Origin: Lachnospiraceae bacterium
Lineage (GTDB): Bacteria; Bacillota; Clostridia; Lachnospirales; Lachnospiraceae
Direction: 5' to 3'
Assembly: GCA_017521605.1 (NCBI GenBank)
Contig: JAFXCD010000042.1
Span: 117,087-181,086, forward strand
DNA: 64,000 nucleotides
A program made the position numbers and the translations under genes. The notes beneath the pieces are model-generated. The model did no database searches. It was not told where the DNA came from and saw nothing but the letters and a program-made list of their open reading frames with translations. Of the stretch, positions 26,580 through 35,890 are shown piece by piece. Position 1 is the first letter of the stretch. The number at the start of each line of letters is the position of its first letter.

Positions 26580-27320
26580 CTATTTTTCCAACGGAATGGT
26601 TTCCGTTTCCTTCAAAACAAGTCTGCCCTCCGGCGTGAAATTAACACTTTTATCCTCTCCCGGTGCGTTGTTCATATGCATGGGAATATTGTGAGTTGCG
26701 CCTATGATATTGGCAAGCTCTGAAGCCTCTACAGCATCCATGTTTGATACACCGTCAATAGGATAGAATGCATAATCAATCTCTTTCTCGGCAATGACAT
26801 GTAACTCCTCTGCATTTGAGGAATCTCCTGCATGATAAACACTAATACCGTCTATGGTAACCACATATCCTACACCGGCATCAATAGGATGAAACTCATT
26901 TCCACCGGCAGGAACTGCCTCTATCACGATTCCGTCAGATTCCCAACGCTGGTACTCGCCATTAATCAAAGCCTCCTTATGGGTGATTTTCATTCCATCT
27001 TCCTTCACCTTCACTTTATAATAAGGCTTATGGTCCTCATGTCCATGGGTTACCAGCACAAAATCCGCCTCCTTTGGATACCCTGAATAAGAGGATACGC
27101 TGGGGTCAATCAGAATTGTCCTTCCGTCACTTGCTGTCAATTGAATAGCTGCGTGACCTATATATGTTAGTTTCGGGCCCTTTTCTTCTACAGATACTTC
27201 CTCTGATACCTGCTCCTGCGCTTCTGTCTTCTGTGATGTTTCCTGCGTATTTGTTGATGAACTGCAACCGGTAAACAAAATTAATAATACACCTGTTATC
27301 AATGCAATTCTTTTCTTCAT
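26580..27320 (-). CDS. MBL-fold (UlaG-like) metallohydrolase lipoprotein
   Basis: The start at 27320 follows GGGAGG; an upstream in-frame ATG at 27344 has no site. The 246-residue protein has a signal peptide with lipobox (LFTGCSS), a Thr/Glu/Gln-rich linker (~25-50) and a metallo-beta-lactamase fold domain with THGHEDH (the HxHxDH metal site), HAGDSSN and a C-terminal MHMNN. It matches the UlaG-like branch that hydrolyses lactones or similar esters, but is exported and lipid-anchored, so its substrate would be outside the membrane. It is monocistronic, with a terminator just behind it. Confidence 0.88.
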   Translation of the reverse strand: MKKRIALITGVLLILFTGCSSSTNTQETSQKTEAQEQVSEEVSVEEKGPKLTYIGHAAIQLTASDGRTILIDPSVSSYSGYPKEADFVLVTHGHEDHKPYYKVKVKEDGMKITHKEALINGEYQRWESDGIVIEAVPAGGNEFHPIDAGVGYVVTIDGISVYHAGDSSNAEELHVIAEKEIDYAFYPIDGVSNMDAVEASELANIIGATHNIPMHMNNAPGEDKSVNFTPEGRLVLKETETIPLEK

Positions 27321-27458
27321 TTCATTATCCTCCCTATAATACATTTCTATTTTAAAGATTTAATCGCTCTATTACTTAACAAGCTATCTTTAACATATCG
27401 CATTATAAAAATGAGTTACAAGAAAGATTTGCACAAAAAATAGTAAAATCTGCACATT

Positions 27459-28436
27459 TTAAAAATCCCTTTCCTTAAGCTCCATGTACTGCTCCTGACT
27501 AGTGAGAAGCTCTGTACGTACCTGCTCAACAGATTCGTAAGCAGTAATATAGACCATACTATCTACTCTGGTAAAGATATCACCATAATACATCCCATAT
27601 TCCATACCCATGGAAATCTGCGCACCCTTTCGAATTACCACTCCCTCAAAGCCGCTGGATACATAATAGGTCTTATTTCCTTCCTCTGTAGCGAAGTTCA
27701 CTTCATGTATTACATACAACTCATTGCTCCGCTCTCCATCTGTGAGCAAAAACAATTTCACAGGCTTCATATCCACAAAAATTCCCAATCTCTTAGTATT
27801 CTCTAAATTCAACTCCTGAACAGCGGTAGCCTTTTTATCAATCAGATCCAAACACTCTGCCGAGATATCTGCCAAATCTGTCAAATACTCATCCAGACCT
27901 TCTACCACATATGTTTTGGACTTCTCAGTTAAACGATACTCCGAACTGGTAGCAAGGATGCTGATGGTATCTCCCTGACTTAAATGGCTATCCTTGGCAA
28001 CATCATATTCAATACGGTTAGGGTCTACTTCATCTTTACCCACCATCTTCATAACCAATTCACCTTCCCCGTCAGTTCCCCGGAAGGATACTTCTATGTA
28101 ATCAAATGGATTGACCTTGGGCTTAGCTAAATGTGACACCATAGCAGTTACTACACCAATGATTATTAAAACAATGACAATAATCAACAGCACGGACACG
28201 GCCTTTTTCTGCACTGTAGCTCCTTCACGGACAATTCCGGCCTCTGCTTCTGCCTGTAGCTTTCCTTTATGGTATCCATAGGATTTGGACTGAGCCTTCG
28301 CTGCAATCTCCTCTAAAGTATCCTCTTTCTCAATTAACATCTGATGACCGCAATACTTGCACTCACATCTACCCTTTTCCATATCCGGTTCTATTGGTGC
28401 CCCACACTTAGGACAGTTTAAATCAATCATTTTCAT
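27459..28436 (-). CDS. Zinc-ribbon membrane protein of unknown function
   Basis: The protein has 325 residues. An N-terminal zinc ribbon is made by CPKCGAPIEP and CECKYCGHQM; a short linker follows; a transmembrane helix spans ~82-105 (LLIIVIVLIIIGVVTAM). The C-terminal ~215 residues are a beta-rich domain that begins FDYIEVSFRGTDGEGELVMKM, placed outside the membrane. This layout is seen in many clostridial membrane proteins without assigned function. A ribosome binding site AAGGAG lies eleven bases before the start. No operon partner is visible. Confidence 0.75.
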   Translation of the reverse strand: MKMIDLNCPKCGAPIEPDMEKGRCECKYCGHQMLIEKEDTLEEIAAKAQSKSYGYHKGKLQAEAEAGIVREGATVQKKAVSVLLIIVIVLIIIGVVTAMVSHLAKPKVNPFDYIEVSFRGTDGEGELVMKMVGKDEVDPNRIEYDVAKDSHLSQGDTISILATSSEYRLTEKSKTYVVEGLDEYLTDLADISAECLDLIDKKATAVQELNLENTKRLGIFVDMKPVKLFLLTDGERSNELYVIHEVNFATEEGNKTYYVSSGFEGVVIRKGAQISMGMEYGMYYGDIFTRVDSMVYITAYESVEQVRTELLTSQEQYMELKERDF

Positions 28437-28573
28437 CTTTTGTTAGTCTCCTTATCGACGTCTTATGGTAATAAATCTTAATTACTACTAATATAGAAAT
28501 GTCTAAGTGAAAGTCCACTCTTTACATACCATTCTCTTAATTCATCATACGTCGGATTATCCACACCAATACA

Positions 28574-29917
28574 CTAATTCAGATACTTCGCCATCTTCTC
28601 CGCTATCATTCCGATTCTCTTATAAGTTATACGCTTACAAATCCAATCTGTAAGCCTTCCATATTTTCTATACAGTATATTAAATAACAAATACGGCGCC
28701 CTCTGATTTTTACTCTTCGGCAGACGTTTCCATATATTTTTCCAACTATATACCTGCTTATAAATCCAAAGATAACCCTCGTATAATTCTTCTTTTGTCA
28801 TATTCATTGGTTGAAAAACCACATGTGCTGTATTGTACAACGACAAATCCTCCGTGATAATGCGGCCAGCCTTTACCATCCTGTCATATAATGCCGTTCC
28901 GGGATAAGGCGTCAAAATGTGAGAGGTTACCGTTTCAATCTTATTTTTTACAATCCAGTCCAAAGTTGTCTGAAAAGTCTCTTTCGTATCTCCATCCAAT
29001 CCAAAAACAAAACTGGCATTAATCATAATTCCTCTGTCATGAATTGCCTTTATGGCCCTCTCATAATTTTCCGTAATGTTTTGCACCTTATGAACGCCAC
29101 TTATAGACTTGGAATTAATACTTTCAAATCCAATAAACAAGCTCTGGCATCCACTCTCCTTCATTAAATCCAATAATTCCTCATCAAAAGCTACATTTAT
29201 GGAAACTGCCGCATTCCACTTGATTTTTAAAGGTTGAATCTTCACCAGAAATTCCTTCGTCCATTCACGGTTTCCCACAAAGTTATCATCAATGAACATA
29301 ATATGTTTGGATTTTACCGCATGGATATCCTGTAAAACTGCATCGATTTCCCTGTTTACATACAGATGCTCCTTCCCGCTGTTATAACAAAAGTCACAAC
29401 GAAAAGGGCATCCTCTGCTGGTATGAATCACATTGCAGTACAAATATTTGTCCTTTTCCAAAATATCATAGGCCGGCGAAACAATATCTGCACCGGAAAA
29501 GGGATGATTACATTTATAAATCCTTTTTAAACAACCCTGCTCAAAGTCTTTTACAATATTGGGCCAGGTTCCTTCCGCCGCTCCTACGCATAATACATCA
29601 AAAGAATTTTGCGGTATGGTCTCCAGTGCTGTGGTAATATGAATGCCACCGGCAACCACCTTGATACCCTTTGCCCGAAATCTCTGCGCTATTTCCATGG
29701 CTTTCGGCAAGGTATCTACCGTTACAGAAATACCCACTAAATCAGGTGTATCTTCATAATTTATTTTCTGTATATTTTCATTCTCCAATACGACTTGATG
29801 GTCTTTTCGTAAAAGATTCACTATCGTTAGAAGTCCCAATGGTGGTGCCATATGCATCTTAATATCTGTGTCCATAGGACGTTTTAACATCTTTGGTTGT
29901 ATCAGTTTAATGTACAT
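28574..29917 (-). CDS. B12-binding-domain radical SAM protein with DUF4070-type C-terminus
   Basis: The protein has 447 residues. The N-terminal domain starts LIQPKM and has PPLGLLTIVNLL and VGISVTVDTLPKAM, typical of cobalamin-binding radical SAM enzymes. The cluster motif is CPFRCDFCYN (Cys near 170, 174, 177), followed by IMFIDDNFVGN and GFESIN. The C-terminal ~100 residues fit DUF4070 (TPYPGTALYDRM, then MTKEELYEGY). The start has AGGAA six bases upstream. It has no neighbour in operon. It shares class and layout with the radical SAM gene at 16.8-18.2 kb but only weak sequence similarity by eye. The substrate is unknown. Confidence 0.85.
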   Translation of the reverse strand: MYIKLIQPKMLKRPMDTDIKMHMAPPLGLLTIVNLLRKDHQVVLENENIQKINYEDTPDLVGISVTVDTLPKAMEIAQRFRAKGIKVVAGGIHITTALETIPQNSFDVLCVGAAEGTWPNIVKDFEQGCLKRIYKCNHPFSGADIVSPAYDILEKDKYLYCNVIHTSRGCPFRCDFCYNSGKEHLYVNREIDAVLQDIHAVKSKHIMFIDDNFVGNREWTKEFLVKIQPLKIKWNAAVSINVAFDEELLDLMKESGCQSLFIGFESINSKSISGVHKVQNITENYERAIKAIHDRGIMINASFVFGLDGDTKETFQTTLDWIVKNKIETVTSHILTPYPGTALYDRMVKAGRIITEDLSLYNTAHVVFQPMNMTKEELYEGYLWIYKQVYSWKNIWKRLPKSKNQRAPYLLFNILYRKYGRLTDWICKRITYKRIGMIAEKMAKYLN

Positions 29918-30083
29918 CTCAGTTCCTCTACTAACGGATTCTATAATATATTATCTAAGGAAAATAAAAAATAAGTTGTTTATCATTCTTTACTCCATAA
30001 ATACCTATAATACTTTGTTTGTACTTCATAAACAGAAGTTTTCTCACGTTGCATATTATAGTTCAACTTTACTTGTTCAATAA

Positions 30084-31373
30084 TCATCGGGCATAATTCA
30101 CTTCTCCCAACATAATCGGTCTGAGATTTGCAAGCACCCAATGCACATTTATTTCACATAAACGTAACACATCTTCACCGTCACTATCACGTCCAATCGA
30201 TTTAATCAGTGCAAGTGCTTCCTGATGTTCCTTTTCATCATGCACTTTTCCCATGGCGTAATATTTCTTCAACGCATTAAGCATTTTGCGGTATTCCCTA
30301 TCCCAATTACCGCCGGCATTTCTAAAAATCTCATCACTGATACGTCCGCCAATACGAATCACTTCTCCCTGTACTGTGGTACACTTACCCACTCCCGGCA
30401 CAAGCATATCCCACAACTCCTCATACTGGTTGCTCCATCCTTCAGACGTTACTGTTATCAACGCCGTTCCATCATGAATATTAGGAACCGGGCGCTCCAC
30501 ATCAAACAACTCACACATACGTGTCATAGCGGATTCACAAGTTTCTATGGTCTCCTTGCTCATTCCATCTTTTCTTTTCTCATAATCCTTACATATTGTT
30601 ATGACCTCGTCCTTCAGCCTATCTTCAACTACTGCACCGGCACCTATAAGAAGTTCCATGCACTCCATCGCACGAAGCGTCCTAGAGCTATCTCCTCTCC
30701 ACATCCGTAGAAGCAACTCTAAGGCTCCCATTTTATCCCAGCTCTTAGCATGCACATTCGCACCATATTTTAGTAAAACCTTTAAAGAACTTGGTTGTAT
30801 CGATTTAGCAGCCACAAGCAATGGTGTATAACCGGAGAGGCCACCTGTGCTTGCTTCTATATTACCACCGGCTAAAATAATCCCCTCAATATTATTCTCG
30901 CAACAAAGAGCATGCCAATGAATCGGTTGATTATTATAATCTTCATCAAAATGTATGTTAAACCCCTGTTCTACAAACCACTTGTATATTTCAGTACAAG
31001 GTGAATAAGTAAAGAATGGGCAACTCGAACTGTCTTTGCTTTCTATTAAACCATTTAAATATTCCTTATCAGCAAACACTGCCTTTATTTCTTCGAAATT
31101 ACCCCTCTTCATAATTCTGTGAAAACCTTCCAGCAATTTGTATTTCTTGCTCTTTTTACTGCTACTCTTCTTGGTCTTTTCAACCTTTTTATCACTTATC
31201 ATACTTTTCTTGACAGGCATCTCTTGAGCTTTTTCAATCTTTTGTACCGGTAAATTTTCGTCACAGCTCCCGTTCAGATTACTTGAGTTACTTAATACTG
31301 TTGCTCTAAAATAATATGCTTCTGCTTCTTTCTTTTTCCCTGCTTTCTCTGCCAGAAAAGCAAAATCCTTCAT
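30084..31373 (-). CDS. Ankyrin-repeat protein, 5-prime truncated
   Basis: From the ATG at 31373 the protein has 429 residues: a short TPR-like beginning, a Lys/Ser-rich linker, three or four ankyrin repeats (SGYTPLLVAAKSIQPSSLKVL is the clearest), and an unassigned C-terminal domain (LWDMLVPGVGKCTTVQGEV). The reading frame stays open upstream to a TGA at 31506-31508 and still encodes a TPR-like repeat, but it has no start codon, and it begins immediately after the stop of the upstream lipoprotein gene. The 31373 start has only a weak GGAG. I infer that the 5-prime end was lost by recombination; the gene may be silent. Confidence 0.7.
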   Translation of the reverse strand: MKDFAFLAEKAGKKKEAEAYYFRATVLSNSSNLNGSCDENLPVQKIEKAQEMPVKKSMISDKKVEKTKKSSSKKSKKYKLLEGFHRIMKRGNFEEIKAVFADKEYLNGLIESKDSSSCPFFTYSPCTEIYKWFVEQGFNIHFDEDYNNQPIHWHALCCENNIEGIILAGGNIEASTGGLSGYTPLLVAAKSIQPSSLKVLLKYGANVHAKSWDKMGALELLLRMWRGDSSRTLRAMECMELLIGAGAVVEDRLKDEVITICKDYEKRKDGMSKETIETCESAMTRMCELFDVERPVPNIHDGTALITVTSEGWSNQYEELWDMLVPGVGKCTTVQGEVIRIGGRISDEIFRNAGGNWDREYRKMLNALKKYYAMGKVHDEKEHQEALALIKSIGRDSDGEDVLRLCEINVHWVLANLRPIMLGEVNYAR

Positions 31374-31513
31374 AAGCTCCGGACTAAATCTTCCCTCTTC
31401 ACATTGGTATGCCTTTGTAAAGCATTCTTCTGCTTTTTGTAACTCATTTAAATTTGAATAAATCTCTCCTTCTTTGTTCCATACATCATCAAAATTTTTC
31501 TGTCCTCAATTGA

Positions 31514-33199
31514 TTATTGTATCTCTTTGGCATTTAACGTAAAATATTCATAAGCAGTAACCACATTTACACTCACTAAATTAATATCCTTCATTCTTTT
31601 ATCTATGTATTCTGCTTTTTCGCTACCCAACCAACGTAAATCAAAATTATCAACAACATTCCCTGATGAATCATATGCTTTTGTGGTGTAATCAGAATAT
31701 AAATCCATAATATCCTGTAATGACATATTGTTTGCGGTAGCCAACAATTCAAAGAAAACTGATTGCATGTCCACATAGTTTTTCATTAATACATCATTAT
31801 ATTGATATTGAGCTGATGAATGATATAAAATATGATTATTTAAATCTGTTTCATATGCACTGATTAGATAAAATACATCCCCAAGTGGTATGGGGTCATT
31901 TACCAATTTATTAGCCAAATTGCGGTAAAACAATTTGTTAAATGTTTGACAAATTGACTTTTTAACATTATAGCGTATACTATCTTCACTTTCATCAGCA
32001 GTAACACCATATTCTTTTTCATATAACATAATAAAATCACTGGGAAGATTTTGCATCACTTCAATAGAATACAACATATTCAAAATTTCCCGCTTATCTT
32101 CTTCTGTCGTCACATCAAAAAAATCATATAATTTTTCAATATCTCTTTCAAATAATAAATGTTCCGTATCATGAACTCTGAAATCATCATTTATGATATT
32201 TACCATACTTAAACTTTCTAAATAGCCAATCATGTTTTTATATGTAATTGGACCTATGCCCCGATAATTACTCATACATTTTTCGGCTGCGGCATCATAT
32301 AACCAAACATTATCTAATGAATTCACTTTTAAACCATCATAACGAAAACTCATACCATAATTTATTACTAAATCCTCATTTAAGCTAATATCACAGTTAC
32401 ATCCTTTTTGTAACAAATGTATTATTTCATGCGTTAAAACACAATAAACATCACTTTCTTCATTAGTAAGACCTATCATAGTAATCTGGGTTGGTGAAAT
32501 GACTAAATGATTCTCCGGAGTAACATAAGCTAAACTCATTGAGCCTACTTTCTCAAACATTTTCAAATCACTAAGAATACATTTGATTCGCTCCTGTGAA
32601 ATACTGGGACATTCTTTTAAATAGCTATTTACAACCTCTGCAATTAAGTCGCAATAACTTTTTAATTCTTCCTTATCTATCTCTTCATAAAGAATATTAT
32701 CTTCATTTTTTAAGTAAGCCTTGTTATTAGCAATAACTATTCTATAGAGTTCGTCGCCATCTATAGAATTCAAATTACTATTATGTGTACTACTAAATCT
32801 TATACTACTATGTTTTTCTAAGGCTTCCTCTAAGAAATATAAATGGCTAAATTCATAATCCACTTCATAATTTTCAATATAGTCCAAAAACGAATTATAA
32901 TTACTATTACTTAAAATCACATCCGGGAAAACTGCCTTCTCATTAGAAATATCAGCAAATGCTCTTAACCCTTCTACAATAATAGGTTGTGCAATTTCTT
33001 CATCCGTATCTGATACATTAGAATCCATATCGGAAATAACTATCGTTTCCTTATTTTTATCTTCCTTCTTTTCTACATCAGCATATAGTGCGCGATTCCC
33101 GTCCGCACATCCACTTAATAGCAATGTTACCGAAAACACTGCCACAATAAACCGAATTCTCTTTTTAGCTTTATTACGAAACTTAAGATTTCTAATCAT
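31514..33199 (-). CDS. Lipoprotein with HExxH zincin-like motif
   Basis: The protein has 561 residues. A basic N-terminus, a hydrophobic helix and the lipobox LLLSGCAD mark a lipoprotein; a Lys/Glu/Asp-rich linker follows. Near residue 254 is CVLTHEIIHLLQKG, a clean HExxH zinc motif in a helix with hydrophobic neighbours, as in zincin metallopeptidases. The third ligand is not certain; a Glu or His further on (VHDTEHLLFERDIEK) is possible. The rest is helical and unassigned. GAGAGG is seven bases before the start. It ends the run of accessory genes downstream of the DUF6765 gene and stands 63 bp behind the small immunity-like gene. Confidence 0.7.
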   Translation of the reverse strand: MIRNLKFRNKAKKRIRFIVAVFSVTLLLSGCADGNRALYADVEKKEDKNKETIVISDMDSNVSDTDEEIAQPIIVEGLRAFADISNEKAVFPDVILSNSNYNSFLDYIENYEVDYEFSHLYFLEEALEKHSSIRFSSTHNSNLNSIDGDELYRIVIANNKAYLKNEDNILYEEIDKEELKSYCDLIAEVVNSYLKECPSISQERIKCILSDLKMFEKVGSMSLAYVTPENHLVISPTQITMIGLTNEESDVYCVLTHEIIHLLQKGCNCDISLNEDLVINYGMSFRYDGLKVNSLDNVWLYDAAAEKCMSNYRGIGPITYKNMIGYLESLSMVNIINDDFRVHDTEHLLFERDIEKLYDFFDVTTEEDKREILNMLYSIEVMQNLPSDFIMLYEKEYGVTADESEDSIRYNVKKSICQTFNKLFYRNLANKLVNDPIPLGDVFYLISAYETDLNNHILYHSSAQYQYNDVLMKNYVDMQSVFFELLATANNMSLQDIMDLYSDYTTKAYDSSGNVVDNFDLRWLGSEKAEYIDKRMKDINLVSVNVVTAYEYFTLNAKEIQ

Positions 33200-33262
33200 T
33201 TTTCAGCCTCTCATTTTACAAAGTTCTCATATTTTACGGATTACAATATTCTACATCACCAC

Positions 33263-33754
33263 TTACTCACACAACTGCGGTACGCCTTCCCACGCAAGAA
33301 GCGGCATTTCCTCCAACTCCTGAAGATATACATAGATTTCCTGGTCATCTCCATAGATTCCGCTCTGTGGCACTTGGGTGCACAGGGTAATATGATAAAT
33401 ACCATTCTCCAACTCCAGAATATTTTCGCAATACCTGCTCCAATCCATTAACTCAAACAAATCTTTTATGTAAAGCTTTCCATCATCAATAACAATTGCC
33501 AATCTGGCCCCTATAGGATATCTTTCTACGATGTCTGCGTCCGGATAACCCTTGCGAAACTTTAATATATAATCTCCGCCTGAGCCTGTGCAAAAGCCTA
33601 CAATATCGCCCTTTTTAATATGGGCTGCCACCTGCTCCGGTTCATCGAAATCCGTTGCAAAAAAATCCTGGCCTTCTTCGATTTCCTTTAAAATGCCTCC
33701 CGAATGAAACACAATACCCATACCGGAGATGTAAATGTTTATATCCTTTTCCAT
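33263..33754 (-). CDS. Small acidic protein, possibly immunity-type
   Basis: The frame begins with a TTG at 33769, but GGAGG eight bases before the ATG at 33754 gives the likely start and 163 residues. It is acidic and cytoplasmic with a mix of beta strands (INIYISGMGIVFHSGG; GDYILKFRKGYPDADIVERYP; ARLAIVIDDGKLYIKDLF). I do not recognise the family. Size, acidity and setting among ankyrin and SMI1/KNR4 genes resemble immunity proteins of polymorphic toxin systems. The assignment rests on context only. Confidence 0.65.
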   Translation of the reverse strand: MEKDINIYISGMGIVFHSGGILKEIEEGQDFFATDFDEPEQVAAHIKKGDIVGFCTGSGGDYILKFRKGYPDADIVERYPIGARLAIVIDDGKLYIKDLFELMDWSRYCENILELENGIYHITLCTQVPQSGIYGDDQEIYVYLQELEEMPLLAWEGVPQLCE

Positions 33755-33769
33755 ACTTATTGCCTCCAA

Positions 33770-33874
33770 TTAATTATATGTTCCCAAGCCTTTGGCAAAA
33801 TACTTCATTACGGGCTTCAATGCACCTTTTTCATATGCCAGCTCCTCTTGTGGGATAATTTTTAGTTTTTCCAT
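33770..33874 (-). CDS. Short 34-residue ORF, likely gene remnant
   Basis: An ATG at 33874 opens 34 codons that read MEKLKIIPQEELAYEKGALK in the first part and end YFAKGLGTYN. The frame remains open upstream for a few codons. There is no strong ribosome binding site. It ends just before the GGAGG of the 33754 gene. Its composition is protein-like, and it may be the last part of a lost gene; a small peptide is less likely. Confidence 0.3.
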   Translation of the reverse strand: MEKLKIIPQEELAYEKGALKPVMKYFAKGLGTYN

Positions 33875-33911
33875 AAACAATTCCAACACATTTCTATCTA
33901 TAATTATTTGT

Positions 33912-35267
33912 TTAAAAAAACTCTTTCATTGGTGGTATCTCACCTATTTTTTGTAAAAGACTGTACCTAAAACTTATAGCCTCCTCCTTAATGAGGTTAT
34001 CTACCTTATCCAAGCTAATCGAAATACCAGCATGATGATATAAATAATCAAAAACAACCTTCCTATGCACTCTTGCCATATCCACAAAGCTTACGATATC
34101 ATACCGATTAAAATCATACTTTTCTAATGAAATCTTTTGATTATGTAAGAATTCTTTCCATAATTCAACTCTTACCAATTCATCACTATGCCTGTTATCC
34201 AACAAATAGTTATCCAACACACATAACGCCATATACAGTACCTGCTCTTCCACATTACATCTGTCCGCTGTTATTGACCCAAAAGAACATTGCGATTTAA
34301 TCTCTTCCCATGTTCTGAATCTATATATAGGTTCACTATTAATTGGTTCATTACTTATTAACGGATCATTCTCCTTCGTCTTAATGTATTTCATGGCATC
34401 ATACATCTGTAACATACCACTCAAAAAACGCGGTCTGTTTTCATAGGTTCTATTTATAATACCCAATTCACTAGTCATTATCCACGTAACTCCGGGTATA
34501 TCCGGTGCTTTTCCTGCAAAACCGTGTCCAATAAATGTGGGACTATTTACATTCGGTATTGCTCTTGCCGAATAGGGTGTTTGAAAGAAATAATTGGCGT
34601 TTATTGCGTCATGGTCTATTAGCTTGCAACCATTTACCCACTGACTGGGTGTACCTGCAAAATTTTGATGAGACCATGTATCAGCCAACACGTGCATACA
34701 TATCCCAATAGCACACAATGCTTTAATTCGTTCACTTTTATAATATAATGCATATTGACATGCAGCATTTTCGACAATTTCCCGGACAGTTCCTGTGGAG
34801 GGACGACAGACCATTTTCAAATCTTCCGGTCCCGTAGAACTGGTATAAAGAACATTACCAACTTCCAGCCCCACCTCTATAGAATCGCTATATGGGGTTT
34901 GATGGCCAAAAGAAATTTGTTTTCTCCCTGTATGTTCTATAACTTTATTTCCATCTTCCATAGCAGCAGCAAAATTTCCCGGTAAAAAATGAAATGGAGC
35001 CCATATGCCTCTGAGCATAGTTATATAGTCACCAACTTTTTTAGTAAATCCTGTGGAACTTATTGCATCATCTACAGATTGAAACGTTGTTTCTGTTGTA
35101 ATAAAATAAGGAATGTTCACTTTACTATCTTTTAATATACGTAACCTATTAAAATCCAGTTCATCTACTGTCTGAGCCGCCCAAGCTATAACTGCTGCAT
35201 CTTCAGCACTAAATCCAGCCTGATAAGCCATAAAGTATGTTCCATAATAATGACAATCTATTTGCAT
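33912..35267 (-). CDS. DUF6765 family protein (phospholipase C/S1-P1 nuclease-like)
   Basis: The protein has 451 residues and starts with MQIDCHYYGTYFMAYQAGFS, which matches the start of DUF6765 proteins. A His-rich stretch near residue 195 (HVLADTWSHQNFAG) has the spacing of the zinc-binding helices in zinc-dependent phospholipase C and S1/P1 nucleases, along with the early His residues and the late DHDAINAN. No signal peptide is seen, so the protein is likely cytoplasmic or released by another route. GAAGGAG lies seven bases before the start. It follows the TPR gene by 23 bp and probably belongs to the same operon. Confidence 0.7.
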   Translation of the reverse strand: MQIDCHYYGTYFMAYQAGFSAEDAAVIAWAAQTVDELDFNRLRILKDSKVNIPYFITTETTFQSVDDAISSTGFTKKVGDYITMLRGIWAPFHFLPGNFAAAMEDGNKVIEHTGRKQISFGHQTPYSDSIEVGLEVGNVLYTSSTGPEDLKMVCRPSTGTVREIVENAACQYALYYKSERIKALCAIGICMHVLADTWSHQNFAGTPSQWVNGCKLIDHDAINANYFFQTPYSARAIPNVNSPTFIGHGFAGKAPDIPGVTWIMTSELGIINRTYENRPRFLSGMLQMYDAMKYIKTKENDPLISNEPINSEPIYRFRTWEEIKSQCSFGSITADRCNVEEQVLYMALCVLDNYLLDNRHSDELVRVELWKEFLHNQKISLEKYDFNRYDIVSFVDMARVHRKVVFDYLYHHAGISISLDKVDNLIKEEAISFRYSLLQKIGEIPPMKEFF

Positions 35268-35290
35268 AGTTGGTCTCCTTCTCCAAATGT

Positions 35291-35890
35291 TTATAACGTT
35301 GACAATTCCGTCTCATCATATTTTGCATACTGTGCCTGCCCCAGTAACTTAAAATATTCAATACGACAAGAAAGCGCATGACGCAATTCCTCACGGTTAT
35401 TACTCAATCTAAAGAGATTAATTGCCTTATCTACATATTTACGAGCCTTTGGGTATTCCTTTATTCGCACATAATATGAAAATAAAGTAAGTGCCATTCG
35501 TCCACAGGTAACATCATCATGATTTCTTTTGCTTGCTTGTATCAGTAGCTCTTCCGCTTCCTTAGGGCGTTGAAGCATAAACAAGATATTAGCACGAAGA
35601 ATTTGAATATTCCCACTGTCACAAGGATCATTTTGCAGGGCTTTTAGTTCAGAAGCTTTATCAACATACTCCAATGCCCTTTCATATTCTCCTTTCACAG
35701 TGCAGATATTTGCTATATTTAACATCGTATGTCCACTAAACTTTTCCAGTTTTATTTCTTCTTGTGCCCGAAGTATTTCACTATATATTATCAATGCCTC
35801 ATCATATTTCTGATCTTTGAGTGCAAATGCTGCACGTTGGTCAAGTTCATGTAAAATATCCGATATTTCCTGTATTTTCTCTTTATTCAC
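35291..35890 (-). CDS. TPR-repeat protein
   Basis: The protein has 199 residues and a GTG start that overlaps the upstream stop by 8 bp. It consists almost entirely of helix pairs with TPR-like spacing: AAFALKDQKYDEALIIYSEIL, ANICTVKGEYERALEYVDK, LRANILFMLQRPKEAEELL and YVRIKEYPKARKYVDKA, giving four to five repeats. TPR proteins are scaffolds; partners are likely the neighbouring gene products. It sits between the 218-residue helical protein and DUF6765. Confidence 0.85.
   Translation of the reverse strand: MNKEKIQEISDILHELDQRAAFALKDQKYDEALIIYSEILRAQEEIKLEKFSGHTMLNIANICTVKGEYERALEYVDKASELKALQNDPCDSGNIQILRANILFMLQRPKEAEELLIQASKRNHDDVTCGRMALTLFSYYVRIKEYPKARKYVDKAINLFRLSNNREELRHALSCRIEYFKLLGQAQYAKYDETELSTL

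Noticed and set aside
28478-28576. The frame of the second radical SAM gene continues for 31 codons after its TAG stop with protein-like sequence.
   Set aside because: A stop-free run of this length is expected by chance about one time in four, and there is no start codon or ribosome binding site that fits well; not listed as a gene or readthrough.
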